Shown here: in pieces, positions 21,420 to 33,113 of the stretch
Position numbering within the stretch: position 1 is the first letter of the stretch
Layout of the letters: each line of letters starts with the position of its first letter
Assembly (NCBI GenBank): GCA_033964015.1
Contig: CM066912.1
Span: 10,885,399 to 10,949,398, forward strand
Direction: 5' to 3'
Length of the DNA stretch: 64,000 nucleotides
Source: Scolanthus callimorphus
Lineage: Eukaryota; Cnidaria; Anthozoa; Actiniaria; Edwardsiidae
Position numbers and translations under genes: made by a program
The notes under the pieces: generated by a model
The model's database searches: none
What the model saw: only the letters and a program-made list of their open reading frames with translations
Told to the model about the DNA's origin: nothing

Positions 21420-22565
21420 TTAGTGGACATTCCCTCTTAATACCGCTGAAATATAGGGTAAATCAGGTGATGGACAAAATTGTCCCTACCCTCCCCCCAT
21501 TGGACCGAAATTGTGGCACCCCTTCCGAAAACTGTTAAATGTTACCTAAGGAACATTTCTGTTGAATTCCCAGAAATATTGGACATTTCGAGTCCGCGCT
21601 TGCCCAGCGGAAATCCGCATGATAATGAAAAAGTGGCGACCGATGCAAAGCGATATCGAAGAAGTTCACTATCATTATCGCGGTTTACATGTGTGATTAC
21701 CCATAATATGCACTAAGAAACGAGTGATTCAAACAAAATGGCGAGAGAGCAAAGATGTTTTCGTGTGATTTCAACTTTTTCGTGATCTTCTTCTGGATTT
21801 CAATCCAACATGGCGTCTGTTGGTCGTCGAATTTAAGCACAATTTCAAGGGATTATGGAACATATTAGCACATATTCTATTGCGTGTTTTTCAGCTGATT
21901 TACAAACGTTTATATCCATTTTACTATTTCCGAGTCCGAACTTTCGTGTAGACGACCTTCCAAGGTAGTGCCGGACAAAAATGTGTAGGTGATTTCAGTG
22001 ATTTCGGGCTAAATTACAGAGGACATGAGAGCCTTGGTGGAGCCAGATAGCGCGGTACGATGGAACAGGTTTCCAAAACGTATCAATTTATCGCTCGTAA
22101 GAATTCATATACTGTGCAAGTTAATATCAGAGTCCGAACTTTTTACTAAGTCTGTTTGCAGAGGAACTCCCATACATTCTCTTGTATTTTTCGCAGTTAT
22201 TATGGAAATGAGCGGCCGCCATCTTGACCAATATTTCTGGGAATAATTTTGTGATTGTACGATGAAATCATTATCTCTGAGGGTAGCACGAAAATGTGAC
22301 CCGAAACTCCCCATTCCCCCCTTGCCAGACATTTGATGCACCCCCACCTAGTCCAATGTGAAGGGCACCATACACGAAGAATTGTCATGGTCTCGTTTAT
22401 CTATAACCCTTTAATAGCAAAGAAATATTGGGAAATTAGGAAATAGACAAAATTGCCCCTACCCTCTCCCCCTTTGGACGAAATGATGGCACCCCTCCCG
22501 AAAAACTGATTTATTTCACCTAAGGAACATTTGGTCCAAATTTGGCGCCTTTACGCACAAGTGCA
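21420..22565 (+). repeat. Further copies of the 20466 repeat arm
   Basis: At 21430-21575 and 22400-22535 the arm recurs in the same orientation as the right arm at 20690: ACAAAATTG(T/C)CCCTACCCTC, GGCACCCCT(T/C)CCGAAAA, CTAAGGAACATTT. A weak copy lies at 22290-22360. Together with 20466-20860 they may bound a larger (about 2-kb) composite element. I see no transposase frame inside (20870-22400). Confidence 0.6.
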
Positions 22566-23095
22566 CGATTGTACCTATTTTTTCCCTTAAGAGACTCTAC
22601 TATATTACAATAAAGCATGGTGATTCAGGTCCAATTGAATAAAGAAACTTTTGTAATCCCTCTGCGAAAATTCCTAATTATGAGTTCGTTTCAAAAATAT
22701 ATTTAATTCTTAGACTGTTAACGTTCGTTATGACGTTTAATCAAATTCTCTTAGAAACAAACCTAAACATAAACGTACTCGCAGTGATTATTACCAATTA
22801 CTCACAAGATTCGTGTAAAATTTGCTATGAATGTATTTGTCGTCGTGACAACGCAATTTTTCCTGGCGACTTAGGGGTCTGGGGGTCTTTGTTTCCAATT
22901 CCCCTGTGAGATCCAAGGGGGAGGGGGGGGGGGGGGGGAGATTATGAAGGTCTTTCTGGTCTCGCGGGAGATTCGGTTGCTTGAATTAAAATTCGAATTC
23001 TGAACTTGAGTTCAATAAATAAAGGCTGCAAATTTTCAACTTTGATTTAATACCTGAAATCCTCAACCACACATCCTCAACCAATCTATTTAAGG

Positions 23096-23714
23096 CATGT
23101 AGAAGCCCTAAATGTAATAACTGGCCCTAAGTGTAATAAAGACCCCAAGTGTAAAAGAAATGGTCCTAAGTGTAATAAAGGCGTAATAAAGGTGTAATAA
23201 AAAGTGGCTCTAAGTGTAATAATGGCAATGACCATACAACGTCCTAGTTGGAAAAAGTCAGCGTTGCTATGTCAATATATTACAGTGATACCTCAGTTAT
23301 GCGGCCATCCTCTATTAGCAGCCACTTTTAAAAGTCCCAAAATACCGTATTTGTCACTCAAACTAGGACGGATATTTCTACCGCATGTAAACGGGGTCTA
23401 ATATGAAGCAAACACCGCGGGCTTTGTAATATTAAGTATCGGCTTCGGGTACTCATGGAACACGAGACTAGGTGTGTGCTGCCACTCTTTGAGAAACTGA
23501 CCTTAAACCTGCAACTAAGTTCTTTTCTGTATCCCTGTTCTAGGGAATACAAAAGTCGCTACCCTGCCAGTTTGTATGATCATTGCCATTATTACACTTA
23601 GGGTCACTTGTTATTGCATTTGGGGCCTTTTCTACACTTAGGGCCATTTCTTATTACACTTGGGGCCTTTATTACACTTAGGGCCAGTTATTACATTTAG
23701 GGCTTCTACAAGGC
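23096..23714. mobile_element. Inverted-repeat element with CCCTAAGTGTAATAA subterminal repeats
   Basis: The left arm (23096-23232) starts TGTAGAAGCCCTAAATGTAA and carries about six copies of (C)CCTAAGTGTAATAA. The right arm (23579-23712) is its inverse, ending ACATTTAGGGCTTCTACA. The interior is about 340 bp and non-coding. Multiple short subterminal repeats are typical of transposase-binding ends of DNA transposons. Confidence 0.8.
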
Positions 23715-23728
23715 AGGCTTATTTTGGC

Positions 23729-23864
23729 ACAGTGATAAAACTCGACGAACTTAACATTGCGGTGGGATAGTTTAGTTCGGAGTGACGTCACAAGGCATGT
23801 CACGTGACTAAACAGGAAATAGCGTTTCCGGCGATGGAGAAAACATCTAACTGTACAACTTTGG
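23729..23864 (+). repeat. Direct repeat, left copy (partner at 25164)
   Basis: ACAGTGATAAAACTCGACGA through GGAGTGACGTCACAAGGCAT to CATCTAACTGTACAACTTTGG. It matches 25164-25297 with a few substitutions and small indels. The two copies flank the collagen exon. Confidence 0.85.
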
Positions 23865-24290
23865 GGGAGGGGGGGGGGGGGGGGGGGGGGGTTGTACTCC
23901 CTCATATATGGTATACGGGTATGCGCCGCCCTATAGGGTATGGTTTTTGGGCTCCTGAGGCCTACGGTAGGGTATCGTTTTTCGCTTGTTTGGTCGCTGA
24001 TATAGGTTGTGTATTTTAGTATGGCTACCCAAGTGCAAACAAATTTCGATCAAAGTTATGCCGCAATTTAATAGAAAGGAGGTTTATTTTGAAACCTTTT
24101 CATGATTTTCAAAATTCCGCTTTGATTGCGACCAACTGAACCACCCTGGTGGCTAACTTCAGTCCTGCGGTAGGGTATATAATTTTGACCGTAGGTCTAC
24201 GGTAGGGTACAAATAGGGTATAAAAACGAGGATGTTTGGTCTCTGATAGGGTCAGGGTTTTTTGAGACCTTGGCGGCGTACTCCTACCCA
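23865..24290 (+). repeat. Poly-G tract followed by TAGGGTA-rich repeat
   Basis: A run of over 20 G is followed by degenerate repeats of CCTACGGTAGGGTA and CTATAGGGTATGG. A similar low-complexity style recurs at 56930-57200. It is non-coding. Confidence 0.6.
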
Positions 24291-24408
24291 AAAATCAGTG
24301 GAGTATGCGCGTACAAAATTTACACAAGACTTTGTTCGTGTCTGAAATCTCACACGTTCGCTACTAACAAACGACTGCGTAAGATCTGTAGAAAGTACTT
24401 TCCAGTAT

Positions 24409-24669
24409 ATACCGTTTCCGGGAAACGTTGTCACCCAAAAAGCCTATAAGCTTGAAGCGCAAAGGATAATGGGGCATCTTAACTGCTACTGTTTGATCTG
24501 AATTCAGACAGTTATCGCAACCACAGGTAAATTATTAAATTTTGAGCACATTTCTAAGCATGTTTGTTTCTAATATTTGACAGAAATTCAAAAAAATCTT
24601 AACCCATACTCCCTAGCGCACCAAGCTTGTTGCATTTTCTAGTGACAACGTATCCCGGAAACGGTATAT
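24409..24669. mobile_element. MITE with 27-bp termini TATACCGTTTCCGGGAAACG
   Basis: Left end TATACCGTTTCCGGGAAACG then TTGTCAC; right end GTGACAACGTATCCCGGAAA then CGGTATA. It is about 261 bp, flanked by TA. A second, partial copy lies inverted at about 62850-63003 and shares the interior CTGCTACTGTTTGATCTGAA. Confidence 0.8.
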
Positions 24670-24733
24670 AGTAAAAGCCATCCTCCTCTTTGTCGATTAC
24701 TTACGGATGTCCTTCTTGTTTTATTGAGTTTAG

Positions 24734-25087
24734 AGGCGAGGTGGCATTCCCGGTATTCCTGGTATCCCAGGGCGACACGGCCTCCCTGGACGTCCTGGTC
24801 CCATGGGACCACGCGGTCCAAAAGGAGAAACCGTTCGTGTAGGTCTACCTGGACCAAGCGGATCTCCCGGTAAACCAGGCCCTAAGGGACCTCGTGGCTT
24901 TAAAGGAAAACGGGGTCGTGTTGGTGCGCGTGGACCCAAGGGCGTCACGGGTAATGTTGGGAAACCAGGACCAAGAGGACCTCCTGGACCCAAAGGGGAC
25001 ATAGGCCCTAAAGGCGCTATGGTGCATTCTAACTGGAAGCAGTGCGCCTGGAAAGCCGGTGACGGCAAGGACAACGGACTTATCAAG
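24734..25087 (+). CDS. CTHRC1-like collagen protein, Gly-X-Y exon
   Basis: The exon starts after a tttag acceptor and ends in phase 0 at AAG|GTAGAT (118 codons). It encodes about 30 Gly-X-Y triplets ([10 protein letters not shown]..., [17 protein letters not shown]) with one Gly-to-Val break (GETVRVGLP). The linker [19 protein letters not shown] leads into the next exon. Such a triple-helix segment drives trimerisation of secreted matrix proteins. The upstream exons with signal peptide were not found, so the gene is incomplete at the 5' side. A 135-bp direct repeat flanks this exon on both sides. Confidence 0.85.
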
Positions 25088-25163
25088 GTAGATAAGATGT
25101 ACTTACTGCCAGTATCACTGAATGGGCATGGGAAAACGCAAAATAGGCACGCTAACTTTTGAA

Positions 25164-25297
25164 ACAGTGATAAAACTCGACGAACTTAACATTTTGGTGT
25201 GATAGTTTAGTTCGGAGTGACGTCACAAGGCATGTCACGCGACTATACAGTGAAAAACGCCGGTGATGGAGAAAACATCTAACTATACAACTTTGGT
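25164..25297 (+). repeat. Direct repeat, right copy (partner at 23729), inside the collagen gene intron
   Basis: Same sequence as 23729-23864 with minor changes (GTCACGCGACTATACAGTG in place of GTCACGTGACTAAACAGG). It lies in the intron 25088-25671. Confidence 0.85.
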
Positions 25298-25671
25298 GAA
25301 AATGGATAGGCCTCAGCAATGAAACATCATATCGTTTTGGCTGCTGAGCTATTATTTATCGTTAACAGGATATAAAGGTGAAAATCAGATCACGTGACCT
25401 AGTTAATATCTCAGTCCTTTAAAGCAAACGTTTTCCACCAGCTAAGACGCCACTTTATAGAACCCGAAAATAGGAATATTATTAGCCATTAACTTTCCAA
25501 AAAGGAGTGAAACTAGAAGTGCGGTATTTTCCGATGTTTCGCACAAGAGGAAAAAAGCCACGAGTTGGCCTACGGCATGCCTTTGATAGATGCATTTGAT
25601 TAATGTAAGATAGAGGATATGGATAACCATGCACGGGACAATTTTAATAATATTATTGTTTCTTTGTACAG

Positions 25672-26028
25672 GAATGCGTTTTTGTGAAAAAGCACAAGAA
25701 AACAGCTCTTCGTGTCCTGTACACTGGGAACCTGAGGATCTACAACTGCAACGGTTGCTGTAAGCGTTGGTATTTTACCTTCAATGGAGCCGAGTGTAGC
25801 GGACCAATACCTATAGATGGTGTCGTGTACATGTGGAAAGGAAAGGGGACCACGGATCTCCATCGCCCCAGAGTTATCACGGGCTACTGCACCAAAATCC
25901 CTAGTGGGAGGGTCCGCGTAGGATTCCACGTCGGTAATTGCCAAGGCTTCGGAAATGCCGACGCGTATACCGGGTGGAATTCATCATCACGTATCACTAT
26001 CGAGGAAGTGCCTCCACAACAGGTCTAA
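25672..26028 (+). CDS. CTHRC1-like collagen protein, C-terminal domain exon
   Basis: This exon starts after acceptor tttgtacag, in phase 0 with the collagen exon, and runs 118 codons to TAA. It encodes the Cys-rich globular domain typical of CTHRC1 (collagen triple helix repeat containing 1): ALRVLYTGNLRIYNCN, CCKRWYFTFNGAECSGPIPI, GYCTKIPSGRVRVGFHVGNC and TGWNSSSRITIEE. In vertebrates CTHRC1 is a secreted Wnt/PCP modulator, and cnidarians carry related genes. I infer a secreted matrix or signalling protein. The length and the Cys pattern look complete for this domain. Confidence 0.88.
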   Translation, partial: ECVFVKKHKKTALRVLYTGNLRIYNCNGCCKRWYFTFNGAECSGPIPIDGVVYMWKGKGTTDLHRPRVITGYCTKIPSGRVRVGFHVGNCQGFGNADAYTGWNSSSRITIEEVPPQQV

Positions 26029-26158
26029 GACCCCGAGTCTAGAGGCCCATGACGAGCGATCAAACAGACTAGAGTCCAAAAATAAGAACTGTAGAACTGG
26101 AAAACATTTCACTCATAGATAATAGAACAAATAGATGTTATGACAAGTACGAGTAGAA

Positions 26159-26164
26159 AATAAA
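26159..26164 (+). terminator. Polyadenylation signal of the CTHRC1-like gene
   Basis: AATAAA lies 131 bp downstream of the stop codon at 26028, with no other gene between. Confidence 0.6.
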
Positions 26165-26289
26165 GCCCCTGCAACGAGCATTATTCATGAGTGTTTAGTT
26201 ATTGAGCAGGTTCCTTTCACATAAAGAAAAAAATGTTCATGCTGTCAGTGGCCACCGGCCTTTTCTTCTGCAGCTGCAGCTGAGAAAAA

Positions 26290-26640
26290 GTCAATCAGTC
26301 AGCCATTACCCTGGTAGCAGAGGCCTCTTTCTCGTATTTCGCTGCGCTGCACGAAATCACGAAGTCCGCAATATTTCTTTCTGTTTCCCCGCAATCTCTA
26401 GTACCCAGAGCCGTCATCTCTTGGTCAGCGGCAAGATCCAGGGCTCTAGGGGAACCATTTTTTTAACCCAAATTCTGGGTTTCCGGTTTAAAAAAAATGT
26501 TGCCCCATTTTGCCATAAAGCCGGGGAAATACGAGAGAAAAAATCCCTCAACTTGTCGCGTAACAATTGCGTCGGGCAAATTTTTATTTTTTTTTATTAT
26601 TTTTATTTTACATAAATATAAATATAAATAAGTGACATAC
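26290..26640. repeat. Degenerate repeat region with short palindrome
   Basis: CCCTGGTAGCAGAGGCCTCT and CAGAGCC...CCAGGGCTCTAGG suggest remnants of an inverted-repeat element. An A/T run (26580-26635) follows. I see no gene. Confidence 0.4.
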
Positions 26641-26869
26641 ATGAAGGTGGCATGCTCCCCGGATTACATATATTTTACTCTGTTCAGTCTATTTCTTATA
26701 ACGTCTCTTTATCTATTCTTATTACTTTACATTTTTTTTGGTTCACTTTCTCTTTTCTTTCAGCCTCTTTTTGCGAAGGTCTCTATTTTGTTTGAAGCAC
26801 CCACCCACCCAAGAACAACGAAAACGAATACACATACACGACCTGTTCTTGTTTCCCTTAAACCCCGTT

Positions 26870-27092
26870 AGATCCCGTCCACACTACGCCGCCCCTAAAC
26901 GGAAACGGACACCCCGTGCTCCGGAAACAGGCTATCGTCCACACTACAACGCCAAAAACGATCACCAAAAACGGCGAAAAACAATACGAAAACGATAAGT
27001 GTGGACGCGAACCTTTTTCTTCAAAAAAATTAAAAAACGGAGCAAAACGTATCCGCTCTCGCCCGACAACGGCGCAGCGTGGACAGGGTCCC
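26870..27092. repeat. Repeat with CGTCCACACTAC / GTGTGGACG motifs
   Basis: CGTCCACACTACGCCG (26876), CGTCCACACTACAACGCC (26936), AAGTGTGGACGCG (26997) and GCAGCGTGGACAGGGTCCC (27074) alternate in orientation, which resembles a decayed inverted-repeat element. It is non-coding. Confidence 0.5.
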
Positions 27093-27095
27093 AGT

Positions 27096-28467
27096 TTAAC
27101 CATCCGTTATCCACAACTCCAGTGCGCTCCACTTGCTCCTGAATTTTTCTTTGTTTATTAATTGTTCTATGTTAGCTTTATAACGCAAAAGTGTTAAGAA
27201 ACTTTGAAAAGAGAAATGCGTGTCTTGAATGAACGAGGCATAAATATGATACTTTGCAACAATTATTGCAAAATTTAAAATTTGATTATTTGGAGTAGTT
27301 TCGTTATCGCCATATAGTATGACGGTTAATGTAGACTTGATCTTTTGTGACGTCCACTGTTCCACCAGAGATCGAAATTTTTCCAAAAATGTTTCACAAC
27401 GGCGCATTCAAACAAAAGATGTTCGAGTGTATGGGTATTGTTGCACATCGGACATTTGTCTGTTGTTTTTATTTTAACCTTGTGCAGAAATGCGTTTGTT
27501 ACTAAAATATTATGAATTATTTTAAACTGGAACATTCTTATTTTAGGCTCCTTAGTTACATTAAAGGGTCGATTATATACTTTCTTCAAATCGTTTTCCT
27601 TCACTCCTAGCTTTTTTATTTTATATTCTGCGGTTGGTCTTACAAACTGCATTTTCACAAGTACATTGCGAGCTTTTTTTGCAGTAATTTTTGAGAAATC
27701 TGTAAACCATTCTGGATTATTAGCATTATCGAGGTAGTCTGTTGTGCGAACCTGCTGTTTATATCGCCTTAAAAATGTTTTAAGTGCATCTACTACTCCA
27801 AAATATTTTAGGAAATTAGTCTTAATATTAGGACATTTTTTTGTAAAACTAGTGAAATTCAGTAAACATTCGTTTTCATCTAAAAGGTCTCCGAATGACA
27901 CAATACCATTCTCAAACCAATCTTTGTAAAAAATAGTTATTCCCTTAATTTTTAACTTAGAATTATTCCAAATTATGTTATCTTTCATCGGCCTCTGTTG
28001 ATTAGAGTTACTGTGCCATTTTATCCTTATTTCTTGCCAATATCTTAGCAGTGCCTTATAAAAATCCGGCAACAACCGCACATTCAATGATTTGAACTCA
28101 TAATCACACTGTAGAAGAAAACAGCCGCCATACTGCGACAAATTTTCAACTGGGATAATTTTCCAGTCAGCCTGGTTTTCATCGGTTAAACGTTTAATCC
28201 AACTCAACTTAATCGATTTTTCCATATCTTCGAAATTGATCATTGCCAGACCCCCTTCTTCTTTGTCTCCTATTAACGTTGACTTTTTATTCGTGGAGGT
28301 TTACCTTTCCAAACAAACGCATACGTGCAATCATCAACTAGTTTTGCAAATCCTTTTGGGATCGTTAAGACCGACGTATTAAACACAAGTTTCGATATAC
28401 CAAGGGTTTTGACGATATTAATTCGTCCTTGTAGCGTAAGGTCTCTTCTTTCCAAATGCTTAGGCAT
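27096..28467 (-). pseudogene. LINE ORF2 C-terminal part with Cys/His motif
   Basis: Three frames (28467-28273, 28243-27326, 27407-27096) carry the region after RT: RRDLTLQGRINIVKTL, then CPMCNNTHTLEHLLFEC (a CCHC motif) and the end (QKIKSTLTVILYGD ... KFRSKWSALE). The breaks fall near 28260 and 27370. Confidence 0.85.
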
Positions 28468-28589
28468 TTTTTTAGGTTTTCTAATTTGTCATAGAAGTTA
28501 AGTTGATTACTGACTACACTATCCGTCGTAAAATGTATACCCAGGGCTAGAATCGGTTTGTCTGGCCAAGAAACATCAAGCGCATGCGC

Positions 28590-29342
28590 TTAAATTGATT
28601 TGTCTCCATGATTTCCTAGCGGCATAGCTTCTGTTTTGGCGTTGTTAATTCTTAGTCCCGAAATATCCCGGAAAGTGTCCAGTAAAGACATAAGGTGCTG
28701 GGCTGACTCTAAATCCTTCAAAAAGCAGGTTGTGTCGTCGGCATATTGCGAAATCTTAACCTCATTCTCGTGGATGTTTACACCTTTTATATTTTGGTCG
28801 GACTCTATTGCCAAAGAAAGAATCTCTAATCCAATCACAAACAACAAACCGGACAACGGACATCCCTGGCGGACGCCGGCGGTGAGGTTAAAAAAGTGTG
28901 AGGCGTGTCCATTATTTATTACACAGCTTGAGATATCATTGTAGAAAAGTTTTACCCACCCTATCAGATCTGAACCAAACTCCAACTTTTTCATTACTTG
29001 AAAAATATAACTCCATTCTATCGAATCAAACGCTTTTTCAAAGTCTAAAAACAGCGCAAAGCCTTCAAGTTGGCCTTTTGATGCGTAGTCTAAAATATCT
29101 GATATCAATCGAATATTTTCTCCTATATATCGACCTTTCACATAACCCGTTTGATTTTTACTTATGATAGATGGGAGTACCTTTTCAAGTCTGCACGCTA
29201 TAGCTTTGGTAGCAATTTTATAGTCGGTGTTTAACAGGGAAATTGGACGCCAATTTTTAAGGAGCGATTGGTCTTTGGCCTTTTTAGGCAGGAGCGTTAT
29301 TATGCCCCGCCTTTGTGAAATAGACATTTTGCCGTTTTGCAC
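28590..29342 (-). pseudogene. LINE reverse transcriptase core
   Basis: An open frame with NWRPISLLNTDYKIATK, FLDFEKAFDSIEW, GVRQGCPLSGLLF and the catalytic YADDTT box. The catalytic residues are intact although the flanking frames are broken. The stretch 29343-29891 between endonuclease and RT is in broken frames. Confidence 0.9.
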
Positions 29343-29891
29343 GGCGTAGTTAAAGCACTCGACTACGTCCAGCTTTAAATCCTCCCAAAAGAAAAGGTAA
29401 AATTCTGCCGGAATTCCGTCGCACCCTGGCGTTTTATTTTTCCCGATTTCTTAAGTGCGGATAGGCATTCTTCAACAGTGAGCCGACCTTCGCACGAGTC
29501 GCGCTGCTCTTCCGAGAGCTTGTTTTTAATATGGATACTCTTCAGAAAATTTGCTTGTTTGTCTGTCTCTTCTGGAATTCTTGCTGTATAAAGCTTTTCG
29601 TAATATTTTTTCTGTTCCTTTAAAATAACGCTAGGCTCCTCTACGATCTGGTTGTTTATGTTCAGCTTCGTAATATGCTTTCTGTTATAACTTCGTTTTT
29701 CTAAGCTGCAAAAATATTTGAATTTTTTTCTCCGTGTTCATACCATCTCACTTTACTGCGCAGAATTGTACCTCTAACTCTATTTTCAAGTATTTGATCA
29801 AGTTTACTTTTCAAGGCATTGATTTTAATGATGATGGCTGCCTGGCTCTCTTCGTCGCTCTTTAGAGCGTCTGCCTGGCATTGTAAGGTAT

Positions 29892-30892
29892 TCAGTTCCG
29901 CCAGATACTTTTTTCATCGTCACGCACGCGCTTTGCTTTTCTTTTAGAGTAGCTAATTGAAAACTGAGCTATTTCCATCTTTAAAAGATCCCAGAACAGT
30001 GTTTTATCTTCTTTGACTGCGCTATGCTTAGCACGGAAGAGCTTAACGTTTTCTCGTAACGCATCTGTATATTCTTTATCCTTTAAAAATGCGTTATTAA
30101 ATTTCCAGAAACCGGGTCCTCTCGTCTTTTTGTGCATTGAACTAGTAATTTCGATAAAAACCGAGGAATGATCAGAAAAAGGAGGATGGTTGATATAACT
30201 CTTGTCAGTTACCTCTACCAGCTGCTCCGAAATTAAAATTAAGTCGAGTCGACATTTAATGGATTGATTTTTGGTTCTCCACGTGTATTCTCTTTTGTTC
30301 GGATTTTTTTTACGCCAAATGTCAATAAGATGAAATTGATTTATTAATTTATTAATTCGCTCAATTACTCTAGCTTTATTTTGGACTGGTAGCCCCCTTC
30401 TTTGTCTTGTGCGGTTAATGCACAATTAAAGTCGCCAAACAAACACACGTTCTCATCTGGCATTTCCTGTAAAACTTCTGTAAAGGTATCCAGAAATTCT
30501 ATTTGTTGTTTTTGGTCGTTTGGTAAATAAATATTACCGAAGGTGCATACCTCTTCATTTATTTTTGTTTGAATAACTATAAAGCGACCGTTTTTGTCGT
30601 GAATTGTTCGTTCAATGTTTACCTCAAACTTTGGATTAAACAAAATCGCGACACCTTTGCTTGCGCTGTTATTTCGAGCATGGCTGAAAAACGCCTTACC
30701 TCCCCATTCAACAGACCAAGCATTTTCAACATCTTTCGAGCTAAATGTCTCTTGAATGCATGCAACATCTACGTTTTGTTGGTGTAGCCACCTGAATATT
30801 TTTCTTCGTTTGATTGCGCTGTTTATGCCTCTAACATTCAGAGACACGCACTTCAGATGTAATTGCTTACTTTTCGCGCTTTGTGATTCCAT
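29892..30892 (-). pseudogene. LINE APE-type endonuclease region
   Basis: Two overlapping frames. The first (30892-30365) has VSLNVRGINS, CIQETF and CLFGDFNCAL. The second (30425-29892) has KCRLDLILIS and the SDHSSVFIEI motif. These are the conserved blocks of APE-like endonucleases that nick target DNA. A frameshift near 30400 separates the halves. Confidence 0.88.
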
Positions 30893-31440
30893 GGCTATGC
30901 ATTGTAAACATATGCAAATTCAAGAAACGTTGAGACGCACTCAAGTGTGGCTTTCTTACGTGCTGGAACAGGTTTACATCCATAGATAACACACATAAAT
31001 AGCAAATACCTACTAGGCATGACGAGAGAAATACAGCCATGCGTATATCTATGATGGGGCGACCTGCTAAAAGCAGAGCGTTTGGTTGCATTTATAACTG
31101 GAATGGATCGTGAATGCAGATTGTTAATTTTAGAGTTGGCTCACAGGCTTAAACTATCGATATGTCTGGTATGACGGTATCAAGTGCGAAAGAGTGAAAA
31201 ATTTAAATAACCTCCTTACAAGGATCTATGTACACATGGGACAGAAGATGTTGTTAATAAAAAGCTTGTCCGGAAAGGGCCGGCTAAAGTACGCTACCTG
31301 TCCATTTTGTTTTGATGACCACACATGCGAGCCCCTGCCTAATACAGATTTTGCTCCTTAGCACCTCATTTAACTTATTAATAATATATAGATTTAGGTA
31401 CTGCCTAAAAGCGGAGCTCTCAGTCAGTTTCATGCCATTT
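30893..31440. other. No recognised feature
   Basis: This lies upstream of the LINE remnant. I see no ORF1, repeat or gene. Confidence 0.4.
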
Positions 31441-31499
31441 TTAAAGCTTGGCGTCATCGTTGATGTCTGTATGACGTGCACATCATGAGACAACTTCAT

Positions 31500-31930
31500 T
31501 GGAGTCCTCTGGTGACCTAGACAATTCTCCCCAAGTCTGGTTGTCATAGAGTCTTCCCTTCACGAGAAATATATTTTTCAGCCCAGATGATGTCATCGGT
31601 GACGTCACATCAAATGACCACTTTGTTTCGTTCCTCTGGTGACTAGAAAATTCTACCCATGTTTTGTTATCTTAGAGTCTTCCCTTTACGAGATATGAAT
31701 TTTTCGAGCATTGGTGATGTCACATCACCTGACCACTTTGTTTTGCTCCTCTGGTGACCTAGACAGTTCTACCCAAGTTTTGTTATCTTTAGAGTCTTAC
31801 CTTAAAAGCATATATTACGTCATCCGTGACGTCTCATCACGTGACTACTTTATTCCACTCCTCTCGTGACCTAGACACTACCTAAGTTTAGTTGTTTTAG
31901 AGTCTTCCCATCACGAGAAATGAATGTCAC
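31500..31930 (+). repeat. Four tandem repeats of about 115-130 bp
   Basis: Each carries CCTCT(G/C)GTGACCTAGACA, TAGAGTCTTCCC...ACGAGA and GATGTCAT...GTGACGTCACATCA. Starts are near 31503, 31632, 31746 and 31858. Copies are well diverged, so the array is old. Confidence 0.8.
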
Positions 31931-31944
31931 AATCATCATTCTGG

Positions 31945-32370
31945 GTTAGTATTCCTGGTCTCTCGGCAAAAAGATAACAGATTCAACGAGAATATTCGCA
32001 AAATTGGGTACAACACTGCCGACAAACCTATTTGCTGGCATTTTGACGTCATTGCAGTAAAATCAACCCTAATGTCTGCAGTATGACGTCACGAACGGCG
32101 CACCAACAAGATTACGATGCGTTATCTTAGTCAATCAGAATCGAGATAGTGACATGTCTGAATAATATATAACAATATGCAAATACTTATATGGCGTCTA
32201 TACACCTGATCAGGATTTGCACTTTCGGGAGTTACAGTTAGCGTACATTTGTCTTTACTAGAGCATCGCCTTTATTATTAGCTGTTAGGGGAGAATTTCG
32301 TTCTACTTGTTGAGCACCCACGTTTATATGAGACCCCGACCCGGGCCCTCTCCTCCACGTCTTTGCACCC
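31945..32370 (+). repeat. Segment paralogous to 5317-5700
   Basis: Same blocks in the same order as 5317-5700, resuming at 32588-32700 (CACCATTCTCCATAATAGAT, ACACAAGATGATTCTAAAA) opposite 6929-7020. Between them is an insertion with GGTGGTTGGGG repeats and a poly-G run (32400-32465). It is the upstream end of array unit 3. Confidence 0.75.
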
Positions 32371-32870
32371 TGAGGACACACCACAGGTGCGTAGGCAGGA
32401 ATTTTGGTGGTGGGTGGGTGGGATGGTGGTTGGGGGGTGGGATGGTGGTTGGGGGGGGGGGGGGCGGATAGTGAAAACACGGAGCGAAAATGTTCAAATT
32501 TACTCCAGCAAATACAGTAAATGTATGGGAAAATCTCCCGAGATAGGGGGGCCGCGTCCCTTTGTGCCCCCCCTGACTACGCCCCTGCACCATTCTCCAT
32601 AATAGATAACACTCGATTAGTTACACAAGATGATTCTAAAACAGTGCCATACTGCATGGATGTGACCCTCCTGGGGTTCTTTGGGGATTTCTTATGCTAC
32701 GTAACTAAGATCTTGAGCAATAGATTATATTTGAAAATGTCTAGTGAAACACATGTTAACTAGGTGTAGACTACGCGTCCTGAAGTTGAAGTATTAGTGC
32801 TAACCCTGCACGCACTCTTGTAACTTTTAACATTTTGCAACAAATGTTTGAAACCTTCAGCCTCAGTCCC

Positions 32871-33031
32871 TGGCGTTCTGGGTGGGCTTCCTGTGTTCGG
32901 AGATGAACCGTTAGGATGCGCGAGCACTGAGCCGAGCTCACCCGCAGAACGCGTTTGGGGAGAGGGTTTCCTGTGACGTCACGTCACGCATGTCTTACCA
33001 ACCACAGGAAGCCCATACAGAACGCCAGGAT
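32871..33031. mobile_element. Foldback element, about 160 bp
   Basis: CCTGGCGTTCTGGGTGGGCT then TCCTGTG is mirrored by CACAGGAAGCCCATACAGAA then CGCCAGG. The interior contains GTGACGTCACGTCACGC. Confidence 0.75.
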
Positions 33032-33113
33032 CTAGGCTGTGTAGCCTTAGTATTAAATAAATGCCTTCACAACTCAAGTCTTTTGAAGACTCAACGTTTA
33101 CTGATTGATTTCG

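Larger units (their letters stand above)
27096..30892 (-). mobile_element. LINE of the L1/Tx1 type, ORF2 remnant
   Basis: Reading from 30892 downward, the order is APE endonuclease, reverse transcriptase and C-terminal Cys/His motif, as in L1/Tx1 ORF2. The frame breaks at least five times (near 30400, 29890, 29350, 28480 and 27370), so no ORF2 protein can be made. No ORF1 was found upstream, so the copy is probably 5'-truncated. It separates array units 2 and 3 together with other insertions. Confidence 0.88.

Noticed and set aside
24730..25086. Proline/glycine-rich frames on the minus strand
   Set aside because: They are the antisense of the collagen Gly-X-Y exon, where the codon pattern keeps several frames open.
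32238..32602. Proline/histidine- and glycine-rich frames
   Set aside because: They are produced by the GGTGGTTGGGG and poly-G tract inserted in array unit 3.
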